A stretch of DNA of 64,000 nucleotides from Dyadobacter sp. CY261. Its GTDB lineage: Bacteria > Bacteroidota > Bacteroidia > Cytophagales > Spirosomataceae. The notes under the pieces are model-generated. The model searched no databases and was not told where the DNA came from. It saw only the letters and a program-made list of their open reading frames with translations. Location: contig NZ_JAKCPW010000021.1 of the NCBI RefSeq assembly GCF_021440085.1, positions 18,653 through 82,652 of the forward strand, written 5' to 3'. A program made the translations under genes and the position numbers. Shown here one piece after another: positions 51,012 through 60,758 of this stretch; position 1 is the first letter of the stretch; each line of letters starts with the position of its first letter.

Positions 51012-54000
51012 ATGAACCGGATTCTTAAAGCTTATTTAAAACGACTTACCAATCTCAGTACCCGCAACAAGTCGCTGTTACTCACAAACTTGTCTGCCGA
51101 GCAATTTCTGGATTTTCATGATATTGATTTCCTGTTGTCCAAGCCTTCAATAGAAGTGCTACAACAGGTTATTCAGGGGAAGGGCCGGGTTGCATTATGC
51201 GATGTCGCCGATCCCCGGTTCGAGAAGGTCAATGAGGTCAGTAAAAGGCTTCGTAAAATTTCCCGTACAGAGCGCTTTATTGAAGAGGAAAGAGGTTCCC
51301 GCGATCTTTATGTAGGTTATCCTTTTATCAAAGGCAAACTTTCGGACGGTACACCTATTCATGCACCATTGCTTTTTTTTCCTGTAACCCTGCGAATGGA
51401 CCGCGAGCAGTGGTGCCTTTTGGAGCGCGACGACAGTATTGTGGCATTAAATCAAAGTTTTGCACTGGCTTATGGACATTTCAACGAGGCAAAAATCCCG
51501 GATGAAGTGCTTGAAAAGTCATTTGAAGATTTCCCAGAGGATTTTCTTGAATTCAGGACACAATTATATGAATGGTTAAAGTCGACACCGTTCAAAATCA
51601 ATTTCAATCAACAGCTTTTCGAAGACAAGCTCATCGCATTCGATGCCGGAAAAGCCTCGGAGCTGGTTACTAATGAACGTAATGGCGAGCTCAAACTCTA
51701 CCCGGAGGCGGTTCTGGGCATATTTCCGCAAGCGGGATCCTATCTGGTGCCCGATTATAACAGACTGATCGATCTAGCCGACAAAGAGCATTTCAGCATT
51801 CCTTTGATTGGTTCGGAGGAAGCGGAAGGAGAAGTTGAGGGACAGACTGAGCCTGTTCCCACCTCCGAAAACCGCCAGATGCGGGAAGAGGACGTGCTGA
51901 CACCTTTCGCGATCGATGAGTCGCAAGAGGAGATCATTCTGGCGGTGAAATCGGGGCGGTCGGTGGTGGTACAAGGCCCGCCGGGGAGCGGCAAGTCGCA
52001 GTTGATCTGCAATCTCATTGCGGATTTTGCTTCCCGGGGTAAGCGGGTATTGCTGGTGTGCCAGAAACGGGCTGCGTTGGATGTGGTTTATCAACGTCTG
52101 ACAACCACCGGAATGAAGGATTTTACCGGCCTCATCCACGATTTCAAGAACGACCGGTCGGCATTGTATATGCAGATTGCCGCGCAGATCGAGAAGGTGG
52201 ACGCTTACCGCCAGCAAAATTACAGTCTCGATTCGGTGTTCCTCGAAAGGCAATTTACCCAGGAGAGCCGTGCGATTGACAAAACGGTAAGCGAACTGGA
52301 TAATTTTCGCTTGGCACTATTCGATGAAAATGAATGTGGTGTCAGCATTAAAGAACTCTACCTCACCAGCGACCCACAGAAGCCGCATGCTGATACGCGC
52401 CAATATTACCGGCAATTCAGAATTGACGGCTGGGATGGTTTCAAAAGGCATTTGAAGACCTATTTCGACTATGCATTCCTGATCCGTCCAGGGCATCCCT
52501 GGCATCAGCGACGAAGCTTCGCATCATTTGGCGTGGGAGAGTTGCGGACCATGGAGAATATGCTCTTGGAATGGCCAGCCGCGTTCGAAAAGCAATTAAG
52601 GGCATTTGAAAAACTAACAGGTTTACAATTTAATAAAGAATATATTAGTCAACGGCACGAAATCGTCGAACGACTCACCCATATTGAAGAGCTGGTGATG
52701 GACGAAGCTTCCTGGAAGTTGCTGAAAAAGTATACTGGTTCCGGGCCAAATCCACATGAGCGGCTGGCATTGGCGCGTCAGGCGGTTGACACCATGGAAG
52801 GGTTTTTGGCCGAGGGCGGCATTGAGATGTCATTGCCAGCCCAACAGCTAAACGCATTTGAAATTACGCTGAAAAAGTCGCTGGAAACAAAGCAGTCGGC
52901 GGTGTCGGGCTTTTTTTGGGATGTTTTTAGTAAAGAAAAAAGGGAAATAGAGCGTGTAGCTAATAATAATGGCCTAACTATAAAACTCGAAGATCTAACA
53001 CGTCTTGAAGAGCGGATTAGGAACCGCCGACAGTTGGAATCCTGGCTGCAAAATACAAGCCTAGGTTTCGAACCAGGATTCATCGACGATTTTTCGGCCG
53101 ACCGGGCGGGGGAATATCTTTTATTTTTCAGATCCGCGGAGCGTGCGGCTGACGCGACCGCTCGTATGGATATGCGCATGTGGCGGGGAGTGTTCCACGA
53201 AATAGTTCGGGTAAATGATCATTTGGGCCAGTTTAAGAATATAATTCAAAACCTTAAGCAATGGCTGCAAGTATGGGACCGGATGGAAAAAGCGATGTTG
53301 CCCTATTTACTGCCAGCACAGATCACCGCATTGATCGACGAGCCTGCGGGTTATAGCAGGACATTGCTCGAAGCGCTGCGTAATGATTTTGATTCGCTGG
53401 CTGATATGGATCGCTTATGGGAAGGCATGACGAAGGTAGAGCAGGACACTGCCCGCGCCATATTGGATAAGGCGGTGGAATTAGCGCTGCCGGATGCCAA
53501 TGCGGCGTTGGAACTGTTTGAAAATAGCATTAAGCTGGCCTGGATCGAACATGTTGAGAGCAAGTATCCCGCTTTGCGGTCGGTTACATCACTGAAAATG
53601 AAGCAGTGGGAGGATCAGATGCAGGGAAGTATTGCATTGAAACAAAAGCTAAGCTCTGACATTGCGAATATCAAATTGCGGGAGGCTACTTACGAGGACG
53701 TCGAAAAGAACCGTCTTGGAAACCGGGTAACGTATAGAGAGCTCGGGCATCAGGTTACCAAAAAGAGGAAAATATGGCCTGTCCGCAAGATGTTCGAACA
53801 TTATGCGGACGAGGTTTTTGCTTTGATCCCCTGCTGGATGGCATCACCCGAGGCAGTTTCGGCTATATTTCCAATGGAAAAAGGATTGTTCGACCTGGTG
53901 ATCTTTGATGAGGCATCTCAATGTTATGCCGAGTATAGCCTGCCTGCGGCATTCAGAGGAAAGCAATGGGTAGTAACGGGTGATAGCAAGCAGCTTTCGC

Positions 54001-55007
54001 CCAGCGATCTTTATCGTGTGCGGTTCGAGGATAGGACAGAGGATGAGGAATATTCGGCAGCAATTGAAATAGAATCATTATTGGATCTTGCAGGACAGTC
54101 GCTCGACCATTATCAATTGACGGGCCATTACCGTAGCCTTTCGCTGGATCTGATCGATTTTTCTAATAGGAAGTTTTACAAGCAAAGCCTGAAACTGCTG
54201 CCTGATTTCAACAAAATCAACGATCGTGAACCAGGTATTCAATACATTAAGACGGATGGCGTCTGGAAGAATAATACGAATCCGATTGAAGTGGAAGAGG
54301 TGTTGAGACTGGTCCGAGAGCTTGGGAGCAGCGGCAGAAGCATGGGCGTGGTGACCTTCAACTTTTACCAGCAGGCTGCAATCCAGGATGCGCTGGAAAG
54401 GGAAATCGCTGTGCCGGAAGGACTTTTTGTGAAGAATATCGAGAATGTGCAAGGCGATGAGCGCGACGTGATCATCTTTTCGATGGGCTATGCGCCGGAT
54501 GAAAAAGGCCGTATTTCAATGCAATTTGGTACGTTGAATATGCAGGGAGGAGAAAACCGCCTGAATGTGGCCGTGACACGGGCGCGGGAAAAGATCTATT
54601 TTGTAACAAGCCTATGGCCGTCACAACTTCAAACCGAGCATACCGCGAATGAAGGTCCCAAATTACTGAAGGCCTATATGGATTATGCCTTGCAAGTGTC
54701 GGAGGGTAGGTTTGAGCCTGCACCACTTACGACTGGCCAGTTCCGTTCCGACTGGTTATTGAAGGAGCGCCTGGTTAAGCAGAATCCCGCTTTTGAAAAA
54801 GAGCTTCCTTTTGGGGACATTACCGTCAAAGAAGAAGGGGCCTACAAGGGCTTGGTTCTTACGGACGACGATCTTTACCATTATAGTAAGTCGTCCAAAG
54901 AGCCTCACGCTTATCTGCCCCTTCTGTTGCGGCTGAAAAACTGGCCGTTCAGGCGCGTTTATAGCCGCGAATATTGGTCGGGAAACCTAAAAAACGGGTT
55001 ATTATAG
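51012..55007 (+). CDS. Large SF1 (DNA2/NAM7-like) helicase
   Basis: A 1331-residue superfamily 1 helicase. Motif I is GPPGSGKSQ (about 321-329), followed by VLLVCQKRAALDVVYQRL. After a long insertion (about 390-970, mostly helical) come motif II VIFDEASQC, motif III WVVTGDSKQLSPS, YQLTGHYRS (motif IV), the VQGDERDVIIFS motif V and NVAVTRAREKIYFVTS (motif VI). The N-terminal domain begins LKRLTNLSTRNKSLLLTNL, as in DUF4011-containing helicases. The Dx8Q-type pattern DESQEEII lies just before motif I. It probably acts on DNA or RNA in repair or defence; the exact role is unknown. Its stop overlaps the convergent DUF1080 gene by 6 bp. Confidence 0.9.
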   Translation: MNRILKAYLKRLTNLSTRNKSLLLTNLSAEQFLDFHDIDFLLSKPSIEVLQQVIQGKGRVALCDVADPRFEKVNEVSKRLRKISRTERFIEEERGSRDLYVGYPFIKGKLSDGTPIHAPLLFFPVTLRMDREQWCLLERDDSIVALNQSFALAYGHFNEAKIPDEVLEKSFEDFPEDFLEFRTQLYEWLKSTPFKINFNQQLFEDKLIAFDAGKASELVTNERNGELKLYPEAVLGIFPQAGSYLVPDYNRLIDLADKEHFSIPLIGSEEAEGEVEGQTEPVPTSENRQMREEDVLTPFAIDESQEEIILAVKSGRSVVVQGPPGSGKSQLICNLIADFASRGKRVLLVCQKRAALDVVYQRLTTTGMKDFTGLIHDFKNDRSALYMQIAAQIEKVDAYRQQNYSLDSVFLERQFTQESRAIDKTVSELDNFRLALFDENECGVSIKELYLTSDPQKPHADTRQYYRQFRIDGWDGFKRHLKTYFDYAFLIRPGHPWHQRRSFASFGVGELRTMENMLLEWPAAFEKQLRAFEKLTGLQFNKEYISQRHEIVERLTHIEELVMDEASWKLLKKYTGSGPNPHERLALARQAVDTMEGFLAEGGIEMSLPAQQLNAFEITLKKSLETKQSAVSGFFWDVFSKEKREIERVANNNGLTIKLEDLTRLEERIRNRRQLESWLQNTSLGFEPGFIDDFSADRAGEYLLFFRSAERAADATARMDMRMWRGVFHEIVRVNDHLGQFKNIIQNLKQWLQVWDRMEKAMLPYLLPAQITALIDEPAGYSRTLLEALRNDFDSLADMDRLWEGMTKVEQDTARAILDKAVELALPDANAALELFENSIKLAWIEHVESKYPALRSVTSLKMKQWEDQMQGSIALKQKLSSDIANIKLREATYEDVEKNRLGNRVTYRELGHQVTKKRKIWPVRKMFEHYADEVFALIPCWMASPEAVSAIFPMEKGLFDLVIFDEASQCYAEYSLPAAFRGKQWVVTGDSKQLSPSDLYRVRFEDRTEDEEYSAAIEIESLLDLAGQSLDHYQLTGHYRSLSLDLIDFSNRKFYKQSLKLLPDFNKINDREPGIQYIKTDGVWKNNTNPIEVEEVLRLVRELGSSGRSMGVVTFNFYQQAAIQDALEREIAVPEGLFVKNIENVQGDERDVIIFSMGYAPDEKGRISMQFGTLNMQGGENRLNVAVTRAREKIYFVTSLWPSQLQTEHTANEGPKLLKAYMDYALQVSEGRFEPAPLTTGQFRSDWLLKERLVKQNPAFEKELPFGDITVKEEGAYKGLVLTDDDLYHYSKSSKEPHAYLPLLLRLKNWPFRRVYSREYWSGNLKNGLL

Positions 55008-55706
55008 TTCCTTAATGCGGATATTGCGAAAGGAAACTTTGTCGCCGTGGTCTTGCAATGCGATCTTTCCTTTAGAAGATGCACCGAAGCCCTGCCAGGT
55101 TTTGAATTTGCTGTTGGCAACGAGTTTGTCCCATTCAGCACCTTGGGTCGGGAATTCAACCACTTTTTTGCCGTTCAGCCAGCTTTCACCTTTACCGCCT
55201 TTGATGATCACTTTTGCCTTGTTCCATTGTCCGGCAGGTTTTACGGCAGAAAAGTCAGACGGAGGAAGCATGTCGTACAAAGATCCCGATTTGTGGTTGC
55301 CTTCTTTTCCGGCTTTTGCATCTGGGTGTTTTACATCATCCAGTACCTGGATTTCAGGGCCGGTAGAGTAGGGGCAGCAGTATTTTTTATCTTCCACGAC
55401 GTGGTAAATGATGCCGCTGTTACCGCCTTCTGCGATCTTCCATTCGAGTTCTAGTTCAAAATCGCCGTATTCTTTATCGGTAACGAGGTCTTTTCCACCT
55501 TTCTCCGCCAATACAACTGCGCCATCTTCGATTTTCCATTGTGGCAACACTTTATCCTGCTGCCAGCTATGCCAGCCGTTCAGGCTTTTGCCATCGAAGA
55601 GGGTAACCCATTTCCCTTTTTGCGCTGATGCGTCATTAGAAAAAGCCAGGGCGGCCAGGGCGATAACGGATGCTTTTCCGAAAGCCTTCCATTTTGTGCA
55701 ATTCAT
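55002..55706 (-). CDS. DUF1080 (3-keto-disaccharide hydrolase-type) secreted protein
   Basis: A periplasmic or exported protein with a signal peptide (MNCTKWKAFGKASVIALAALAFSNDASAQ). One DUF1080 concanavalin-like domain follows: KWVTLFDGKSLNGWHSW, DFELELEWKIAEGGNSGIIYHV, the calcium/sugar-side block KYCCPYSTGPEIQVLDD, and a C-terminal end with FRNIRIKEL. Some members hydrolyse 3-keto-glycosides in polysaccharide or glycoside breakdown. At 234 aa the length is typical. It is convergent with the helicase gene and appears to be a single-gene unit. Confidence 0.9.
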   Translation of the reverse strand: MNCTKWKAFGKASVIALAALAFSNDASAQKGKWVTLFDGKSLNGWHSWQQDKVLPQWKIEDGAVVLAEKGGKDLVTDKEYGDFELELEWKIAEGGNSGIIYHVVEDKKYCCPYSTGPEIQVLDDVKHPDAKAGKEGNHKSGSLYDMLPPSDFSAVKPAGQWNKAKVIIKGGKGESWLNGKKVVEFPTQGAEWDKLVANSKFKTWQGFGASSKGKIALQDHGDKVSFRNIRIKEL

Positions 55707-55833
55707 GTTTCGCTTGTTAAAGTTTTAGTCCACAATATTAAGTACTTTTTGAGTTTTCAAAGGCATATTTGGATCGAAAGTTGACGGCTCCTATTTTTGG
55801 GAGTAGGTCAAAATCATCTGTCAATATATCCAC

Positions 55834-56223
55834 ATGGCATCTATATTTTCAAGAATCGTAGCGGGGGAGATCCCTGCCCATAAAATTGCGGAAACAGAAG
55901 ATTTTCTGGCGTTCCTGGACGCATTTCCCATTGCGAAAGGACATACGCTTGTCATCCCGAAAAAAGAGGTCGATTACCTTTTCGACCTCGACGACCGATT
56001 GTACACCGGTTTGTTCGCATTTGCGAAGAGCATTGTTCCGGCGTTGGAAAAATCGGTGCCCTGCCTGCGAGTAGGTGTTAGTGTGATTGGCCTGGAGGTG
56101 CCGCACGCGCATGTGCATCTACTCCCACTGAACAGCATGGCCGACGCTGATTTTAGTACTAAAATAAAAACGTCGCAAGAAGAACTCGCGACGCTGGCTG
56201 AAAAGATCAGAAACAATTTGTGA
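55834..56223 (+). CDS. HIT-family (histidine triad) nucleotide hydrolase
   Basis: HIT proteins hydrolyse phosphoramidate bonds of adenosine nucleotides. The sequence begins ASIFSRIVAGEIPAHKIAETEDFLAFLDAFPI, has GHTLVIPKKEVDYLFDLDD, and ends with the triad VPHAHVHLLPL (HxHxH). The product is 129 aa, normal for the HinT branch. It is cytoplasmic, with no signal. It is a single rightward gene between two leftward units, a standard housekeeping gene of Bacteroidota. Confidence 0.95.
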   Translation: MASIFSRIVAGEIPAHKIAETEDFLAFLDAFPIAKGHTLVIPKKEVDYLFDLDDRLYTGLFAFAKSIVPALEKSVPCLRVGVSVIGLEVPHAHVHLLPLNSMADADFSTKIKTSQEELATLAEKIRNNL

Positions 56224-56231
56224 GACGCGGC

Positions 56232-57710
56232 TCAGTAAAACGACAAGTCTTTTCTTACACCGAGCATAAATCCGTAAGTTTTACGGTACAGATCGCCTAT
56301 ATCGGCTGCGTAGGCACCTTTCACCGTCAAGCCACCAAGTATGTCAAGCTTTGATTGCATCATCAGCACGCCTGAGAATTGCCTGGGGGAACCGATAAAC
56401 GGTTCGAGATAAGCACCGCTGTTCTCTGAATAGGAGAACTTACCCAGCCATTGAATTTTACGGAATAACGTGCCTTCCAGGCCGAGATGGAGCATCATTA
56501 CACGGTTGTTGCTGGTGAAGTTATCGGCATAATTGGGCCATCTCCACTTGGTCTGCGAAGTTGGCGGAATGAACGGCGTTCCGATAGTTCTGTCGTAATA
56601 GCCCCATCCGTCGCGGACCTGCTGGTTGTTGAAATAATTGTCGTGCCCCCTTTTTTTTGGGTCGCCGATCACAAAGTCATCACCTCCCTGGTTTTTGGTA
56701 TAAAGAAATTCCAAAACGGCCGTATTGATTTCGAAATTGGCCCCATATGAGTTTTTCCGCTTGATCCGGGCGCCGTACAAGCCGTCATTAATGGTGGTCA
56801 GATAAAATAGCGAGCCATCCTCGTAGATGAATTGCCTGTACAGAAAGATGCTGCTTCCGTAGGTTTCTACCTCTATCGCGAGGTCGATCGATCCGAGGTG
56901 GTTTCCTATCCGGCTGGTACTATCGAAATGGGTGATGTCGTCGCCGCTACCTCCGATAGATCCAATAACCGCATGAAAGTAGTTCGAGAGACCACTAGGC
57001 ATCTGCCCGCCTTCACCGGCAAGACCGACAGTCGTTTTTCCACCCCATTGAACCTGATGGTTAAAACCACCATACAGCTTCAACAAGGAATGGCCTTTCC
57101 CGATGCGCATGTAGAATGCTTTTTGATGAAACTTCAGGTCGCTTGTAATCGGCCTGCCTTTTTCGAAAAGTCCGTCCGAATAAAATGCCTGAAAGGAAAG
57201 CCAGCCTTTTGTAAAAGGCACCGACACAAACTGGGTGGTTCCAATGTAGATCTTAGGAATAGGCAATGCGTTCCCCGACCATGCATATGAGCCGGAACCG
57301 ATGGTAGAATCCGCAAGCCCAAGCGCTTGTTTCTTCCGGCCTACGTAAAATTCCCAGTTTTTATAACGAAGCGAGGCATGGGCCTGCGGAAGTCGGAAAT
57401 CATTGGTCTGAACAAAATTGCCGACAGCTTCCACACCTCCGCCGACGCGCAATTTGTTACGCGTTTTATTCTCCGAAATTGTCCAGTAATGTTCGAGTCC
57501 TACGCGTGCACTAAGATTTGGTCCGGTTGTCGGGACTATTCCGTATTGGTTAGATTGTATCCAGAATGGCGTGTACCCGTTCGTGCTGCCCATTCCAACA
57601 AATTCTGCGTAGTTGACGGTCGAATCGGTGTATATAACTGGTTCTTTGGTCTCAGATTGGGAAAAACCAATAAAGGGCAACATTAGCAATATGAATAAAA
57701 GAAATCTCAT
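56232..57710 (-). CDS. Capsule assembly Wzi-family outer-membrane protein, paralogue 1
   Basis: Signal peptide (MRFLLFILLMLPFIGFSQ) then about 470 residues of beta-barrel strands. Family features: GSTNGYTPFWIQSNQYGIVP at the start, the EFYVGRKKQALGLADS strand, FYMRIGKGHSLLKLYGGFNHQVQWGG, SIFLYRQFIYEDGSLFYLTTINDGLYG, ending GVRKDLSFY. Wzi-like barrels in the outer membrane bind and anchor capsule or exopolysaccharide. It is the last of three tandem paralogues in a leftward locus with sugar transferase and epimerase genes. Confidence 0.88.
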   Translation of the reverse strand: MRFLLFILLMLPFIGFSQSETKEPVIYTDSTVNYAEFVGMGSTNGYTPFWIQSNQYGIVPTTGPNLSARVGLEHYWTISENKTRNKLRVGGGVEAVGNFVQTNDFRLPQAHASLRYKNWEFYVGRKKQALGLADSTIGSGSYAWSGNALPIPKIYIGTTQFVSVPFTKGWLSFQAFYSDGLFEKGRPITSDLKFHQKAFYMRIGKGHSLLKLYGGFNHQVQWGGKTTVGLAGEGGQMPSGLSNYFHAVIGSIGGSGDDITHFDSTSRIGNHLGSIDLAIEVETYGSSIFLYRQFIYEDGSLFYLTTINDGLYGARIKRKNSYGANFEINTAVLEFLYTKNQGGDDFVIGDPKKRGHDNYFNNQQVRDGWGYYDRTIGTPFIPPTSQTKWRWPNYADNFTSNNRVMMLHLGLEGTLFRKIQWLGKFSYSENSGAYLEPFIGSPRQFSGVLMMQSKLDILGGLTVKGAYAADIGDLYRKTYGFMLGVRKDLSFY

Positions 57711-57815
57711 AGGTGTGCCCTCACGCTTTGTCCATCATGTGTATTATAGCCAACAAAAATAAGTAGAACTTTTCTCTTATCATATTGCACGCCGCGTTGT
57801 TCGAAGAATATACGC

Positions 57816-59258
57816 TCAATCGAGAAAACCGCTTTTTCGAAGGCCGATCGTAAGTCCGTATGTGTTCGGATACAGTTCTCCAATATCGGATGATAATGCG
57901 GAATAAACACTGCATCCTTTTAAGATATTTAAGTTTTTTTCCGCACTCAGCAATAATGATACCTGTTGTTTGACATCTTCAAACGGACTTAAAAATGTCC
58001 CTGAATTACGTGAGTAAGTGCCCCGGAATGCAAGTTTAAGATTGAGCCATGTGGCGGTTGCCCCAGTATGAAACGCCCAGAAACGATTATTATTCGTGAA
58101 TTCCGAATTATTCCGAGGTAAACCCGTATCGGTCGTGGCGGAAGCTGGTGCAAGCGGAGTGCCGATTCCGGATCCATAATATGCCCAGCCCCGTTGGTAT
58201 ACGTAGCTGTTGAAATAATTGCTTTTGCCAAACAATACGAGTTCAGATATCGGATAACGGTTGAGCTGGTTATGTGTTCCGACAACTTCCAGTAAGAATG
58301 AGTGGAAGGCAAAGTATGAAGATCCTTTCGGCAAAGGTTTGGCCCGTTTGATGCTCAACCCATTAAGACCGTCTTCGAAATTCGAAACTCTAAAAAGGGA
58401 ACCCGTTTCATAGATATTCTGGCGGTAAAGAAAGAAGTTCCATTTTCTGCCATGCCATTCTCCACCGATATCAAACGTGCCGAAATGATTTCCTACCTTT
58501 CTGTAATCCAACGTTTTACCAGAAATTGTGTACCAGTAAGCCTTAGGCATTTTCAGCTTGTAAAGGGGCATGAGCTCCTCTTCTCCACCCCAGATTGCCT
58601 GATGGTTCGCGCCCAGATGTATACGATACCGGTGCGATTTGCCTCCCAGCCGGAAATATATCTGTTTCTGGTGCAGATAGGTGGATGAAACCTTGGGCAC
58701 GCTTCCAAAGTTGACCCGGCTGCCGCCGAGATATCCGTCAGAATAAGTAAACTTGATTGCGACGAAGTTGTTTGTAAAGTATAAGGGAAAGTATTCGGGA
58801 ATAGCGATCTGGAACCTTGGATGAGGACGTGCATTGCCGGCCATTGCCAGCGGACCCGACGAGAGCGTTGTATCGGCAAGACCGGCCGTCATTCTTTTCT
58901 GCCCGGCCAAAATTTCCACCCGGCCAAGCTTTGCTGCAACATATAAGTCCGAGAGAAAAACATTTTCCGATCTGCCGTAACTTGCAATTGCCTGGATACC
59001 AGCGCTCCATTGAAATAGCCGTGGGTTGTTAGGATTGTATACTTTATAAAAACCGGCGTCGACCATGCCGAAATAGCCGTTCATAGGCACACTGCCATTT
59101 TGGTTGGCATATTGCCAGAAAGGAGTCTGTGCCGTCGCACCAGCACCTGTTAGTGAGGCTTTGTAATATAACGTAGAATCCTGTGCGTGTGTGAAAGACG
59201 CGAGACAAGCAATGCAGAAGGTTAGTAAGGCTCGAATCTTAGAGAAAGGGTGCGACAT
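57816..59258 (-). CDS. Capsule assembly Wzi-family outer-membrane protein, paralogue 2
   Basis: Signal peptide (about 1-25, ending THAQ) and the same barrel pattern as its neighbours: GATAQTPFWQYANQNGSVPMNG, VEILAGQKRMTAGLADTTLSSG, YFRLGGKSHRYRIHLGANHQAIWGG, FFLYRQNIYETGSLFRVSNFEDGLNG, ending GLRKSGFLD. It is closer to paralogue 3 than to paralogue 1 in its N-terminal (DSTLYYKASL against DSTFFYSATL) and C-terminal ends. It is separated by about 105 bp from paralogue 1 and about 50 bp from paralogue 3. Probable role: surface anchoring of the polysaccharide made by this locus. Confidence 0.87.
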   Translation of the reverse strand: MSHPFSKIRALLTFCIACLASFTHAQDSTLYYKASLTGAGATAQTPFWQYANQNGSVPMNGYFGMVDAGFYKVYNPNNPRLFQWSAGIQAIASYGRSENVFLSDLYVAAKLGRVEILAGQKRMTAGLADTTLSSGPLAMAGNARPHPRFQIAIPEYFPLYFTNNFVAIKFTYSDGYLGGSRVNFGSVPKVSSTYLHQKQIYFRLGGKSHRYRIHLGANHQAIWGGEEELMPLYKLKMPKAYWYTISGKTLDYRKVGNHFGTFDIGGEWHGRKWNFFLYRQNIYETGSLFRVSNFEDGLNGLSIKRAKPLPKGSSYFAFHSFLLEVVGTHNQLNRYPISELVLFGKSNYFNSYVYQRGWAYYGSGIGTPLAPASATTDTGLPRNNSEFTNNNRFWAFHTGATATWLNLKLAFRGTYSRNSGTFLSPFEDVKQQVSLLLSAEKNLNILKGCSVYSALSSDIGELYPNTYGLTIGLRKSGFLD

Positions 59259-59309
59259 TTAAGCAATAGAAATAGAACGTCCGTTGGGGTCAATGACATG
59301 GCTTCAAAG

Positions 59310-60734
59310 TTATCGGATAAAACCGGATTTTCTCCATCCGACCATTATGGCCATGTTGTTAGGATAAAGTTTGCCGATATCGGCGGCCAAACTCAGGGTT
59401 AAATAATCTTTACGAGATGCCGATAGCGACTTTTCTGCATTGAGAATAAAAGAGGTTTGATGTAAGGTCTCGCTGAACGGTCGTCTGTATGTTCCTAAAT
59501 TAACCGAATGCGTGCCTTTCAGTGAAAAATTCAGGTCTTTCCAGGAAATATCTGCGCCGAGATGATACGCAATTATCCTGTTATTGGGGGTAAACAACGT
59601 GGAAGATGATTGAAGCTCTGGTCGGAATGAACTTTGCGGTGCAATGATAGGACTGCCAAGTGTCCGTCCCTTGTACGACCAGCCCCGGTTGTAGACGTAG
59701 TGATTGAAGTAATCATCCATCCCGAATGTGCTCGTGTTGAAATCGAAAACCGCGCCTCCCTGATTTTTTGTGTAGATCAATTCGAGTAAAACGGTATTGA
59801 CGCTGATGCCGTCAGAAGGGCCAGGACGCGACTTTTTCTTAAATCTGAGTCCATTTAATCCATCTGCAACATTCGAAAGGTCGCTCAGCGAACCGTCCTC
59901 GTAAATGCTCTGACGGTAAAGGAACACATCCCATCGAGAGCCTTTCCATTCAGCTGCCAGATCTATGGTGCCAAAATGATTTCCCACCCGGCTGCTCAAC
60001 CAGGATTTGCCAAAGACGACATATTCGTATGCACTTGATCGCTTAAGGCCACCGGTAAATATTTTGTCCTCGCCGCCCCATATGACCTGATGATTGAAAC
60101 CTGCGAAAAGATTTAGCTTATGGCGCCGTTTCCCCAGTTTAAGGTAAAATGCTTTATGATGGAGATATGTTTCGTCCACGCTCGACACATTCCCATAGTG
60201 AACACCGGAAGGGCCGAGTATGCCGTCAGAATAAGTAAATTTGAAGCCAATAATGTCATTTCCAGGTATGATATTTACAAACTTAGGAGTGCTGAGCTGT
60301 ATCTTGGGATATGGACGATAGTTTTGGGAAAGCGCGAAAGATCCGCTGGTGAGGCTGCTGCTGTCCGCGAGGCCAATCATTTCTTTGCGTTGGCCTACAC
60401 TTAGTTCGACGGGGCCTGCTTTGCCCGCAATGAACAAATCAGTGAAAAAGACTGATGAATTTTTGCCAGCAATGCCAACGGCCTCAACTCCACCCGACCA
60501 TTGCAGGAACCGTGGATTATTCTGGTTATATACGCGATGGAAGCTAGCTTTTATTCCGGCAAATGAACCCTTGGTAGGAATTATCCCATTCTGATTGTTA
60601 CTTAACCAGAATGGGACTTGTGATGTAGATGCAGTACCCAGCAAGGTAGCTGAATAAAAGAATGTCGAGTCCTGAGCTTGGGTTTTAAAAGAATATGCTA
60701 TGCAGAGAAGTAGCACAAAAAGATGTTTCCTCAT
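59310..60734 (-). CDS. Capsule assembly Wzi-family outer-membrane protein, paralogue 3
   Basis: Signal peptide (MRKHLFVLLLCIAYSFKTQAQ), then the barrel series STSQVPFWLSNNQNGIIPTKG, VELSVGQRKEMIGLADSSSLTSG, FYLKLGKRRHKLNLFAGFNHQVIWGG, VFLYRQSIYEDGSLSDLSNVADGLNG, ending VGWRKSGFIR. It lies 24 bp after the sugar-transferase gene, so it is likely cotranscribed with it. Three Wzi paralogues in a row suggest gene duplication; they might serve different polymers or form a mixed assembly. Confidence 0.87.
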   Translation of the reverse strand: MRKHLFVLLLCIAYSFKTQAQDSTFFYSATLLGTASTSQVPFWLSNNQNGIIPTKGSFAGIKASFHRVYNQNNPRFLQWSGGVEAVGIAGKNSSVFFTDLFIAGKAGPVELSVGQRKEMIGLADSSSLTSGSFALSQNYRPYPKIQLSTPKFVNIIPGNDIIGFKFTYSDGILGPSGVHYGNVSSVDETYLHHKAFYLKLGKRRHKLNLFAGFNHQVIWGGEDKIFTGGLKRSSAYEYVVFGKSWLSSRVGNHFGTIDLAAEWKGSRWDVFLYRQSIYEDGSLSDLSNVADGLNGLRFKKKSRPGPSDGISVNTVLLELIYTKNQGGAVFDFNTSTFGMDDYFNHYVYNRGWSYKGRTLGSPIIAPQSSFRPELQSSSTLFTPNNRIIAYHLGADISWKDLNFSLKGTHSVNLGTYRRPFSETLHQTSFILNAEKSLSASRKDYLTLSLAADIGKLYPNNMAIMVGWRKSGFIR

Positions 60735-60758
60735 TCAGGATTTGCATGTGGGCATAAA

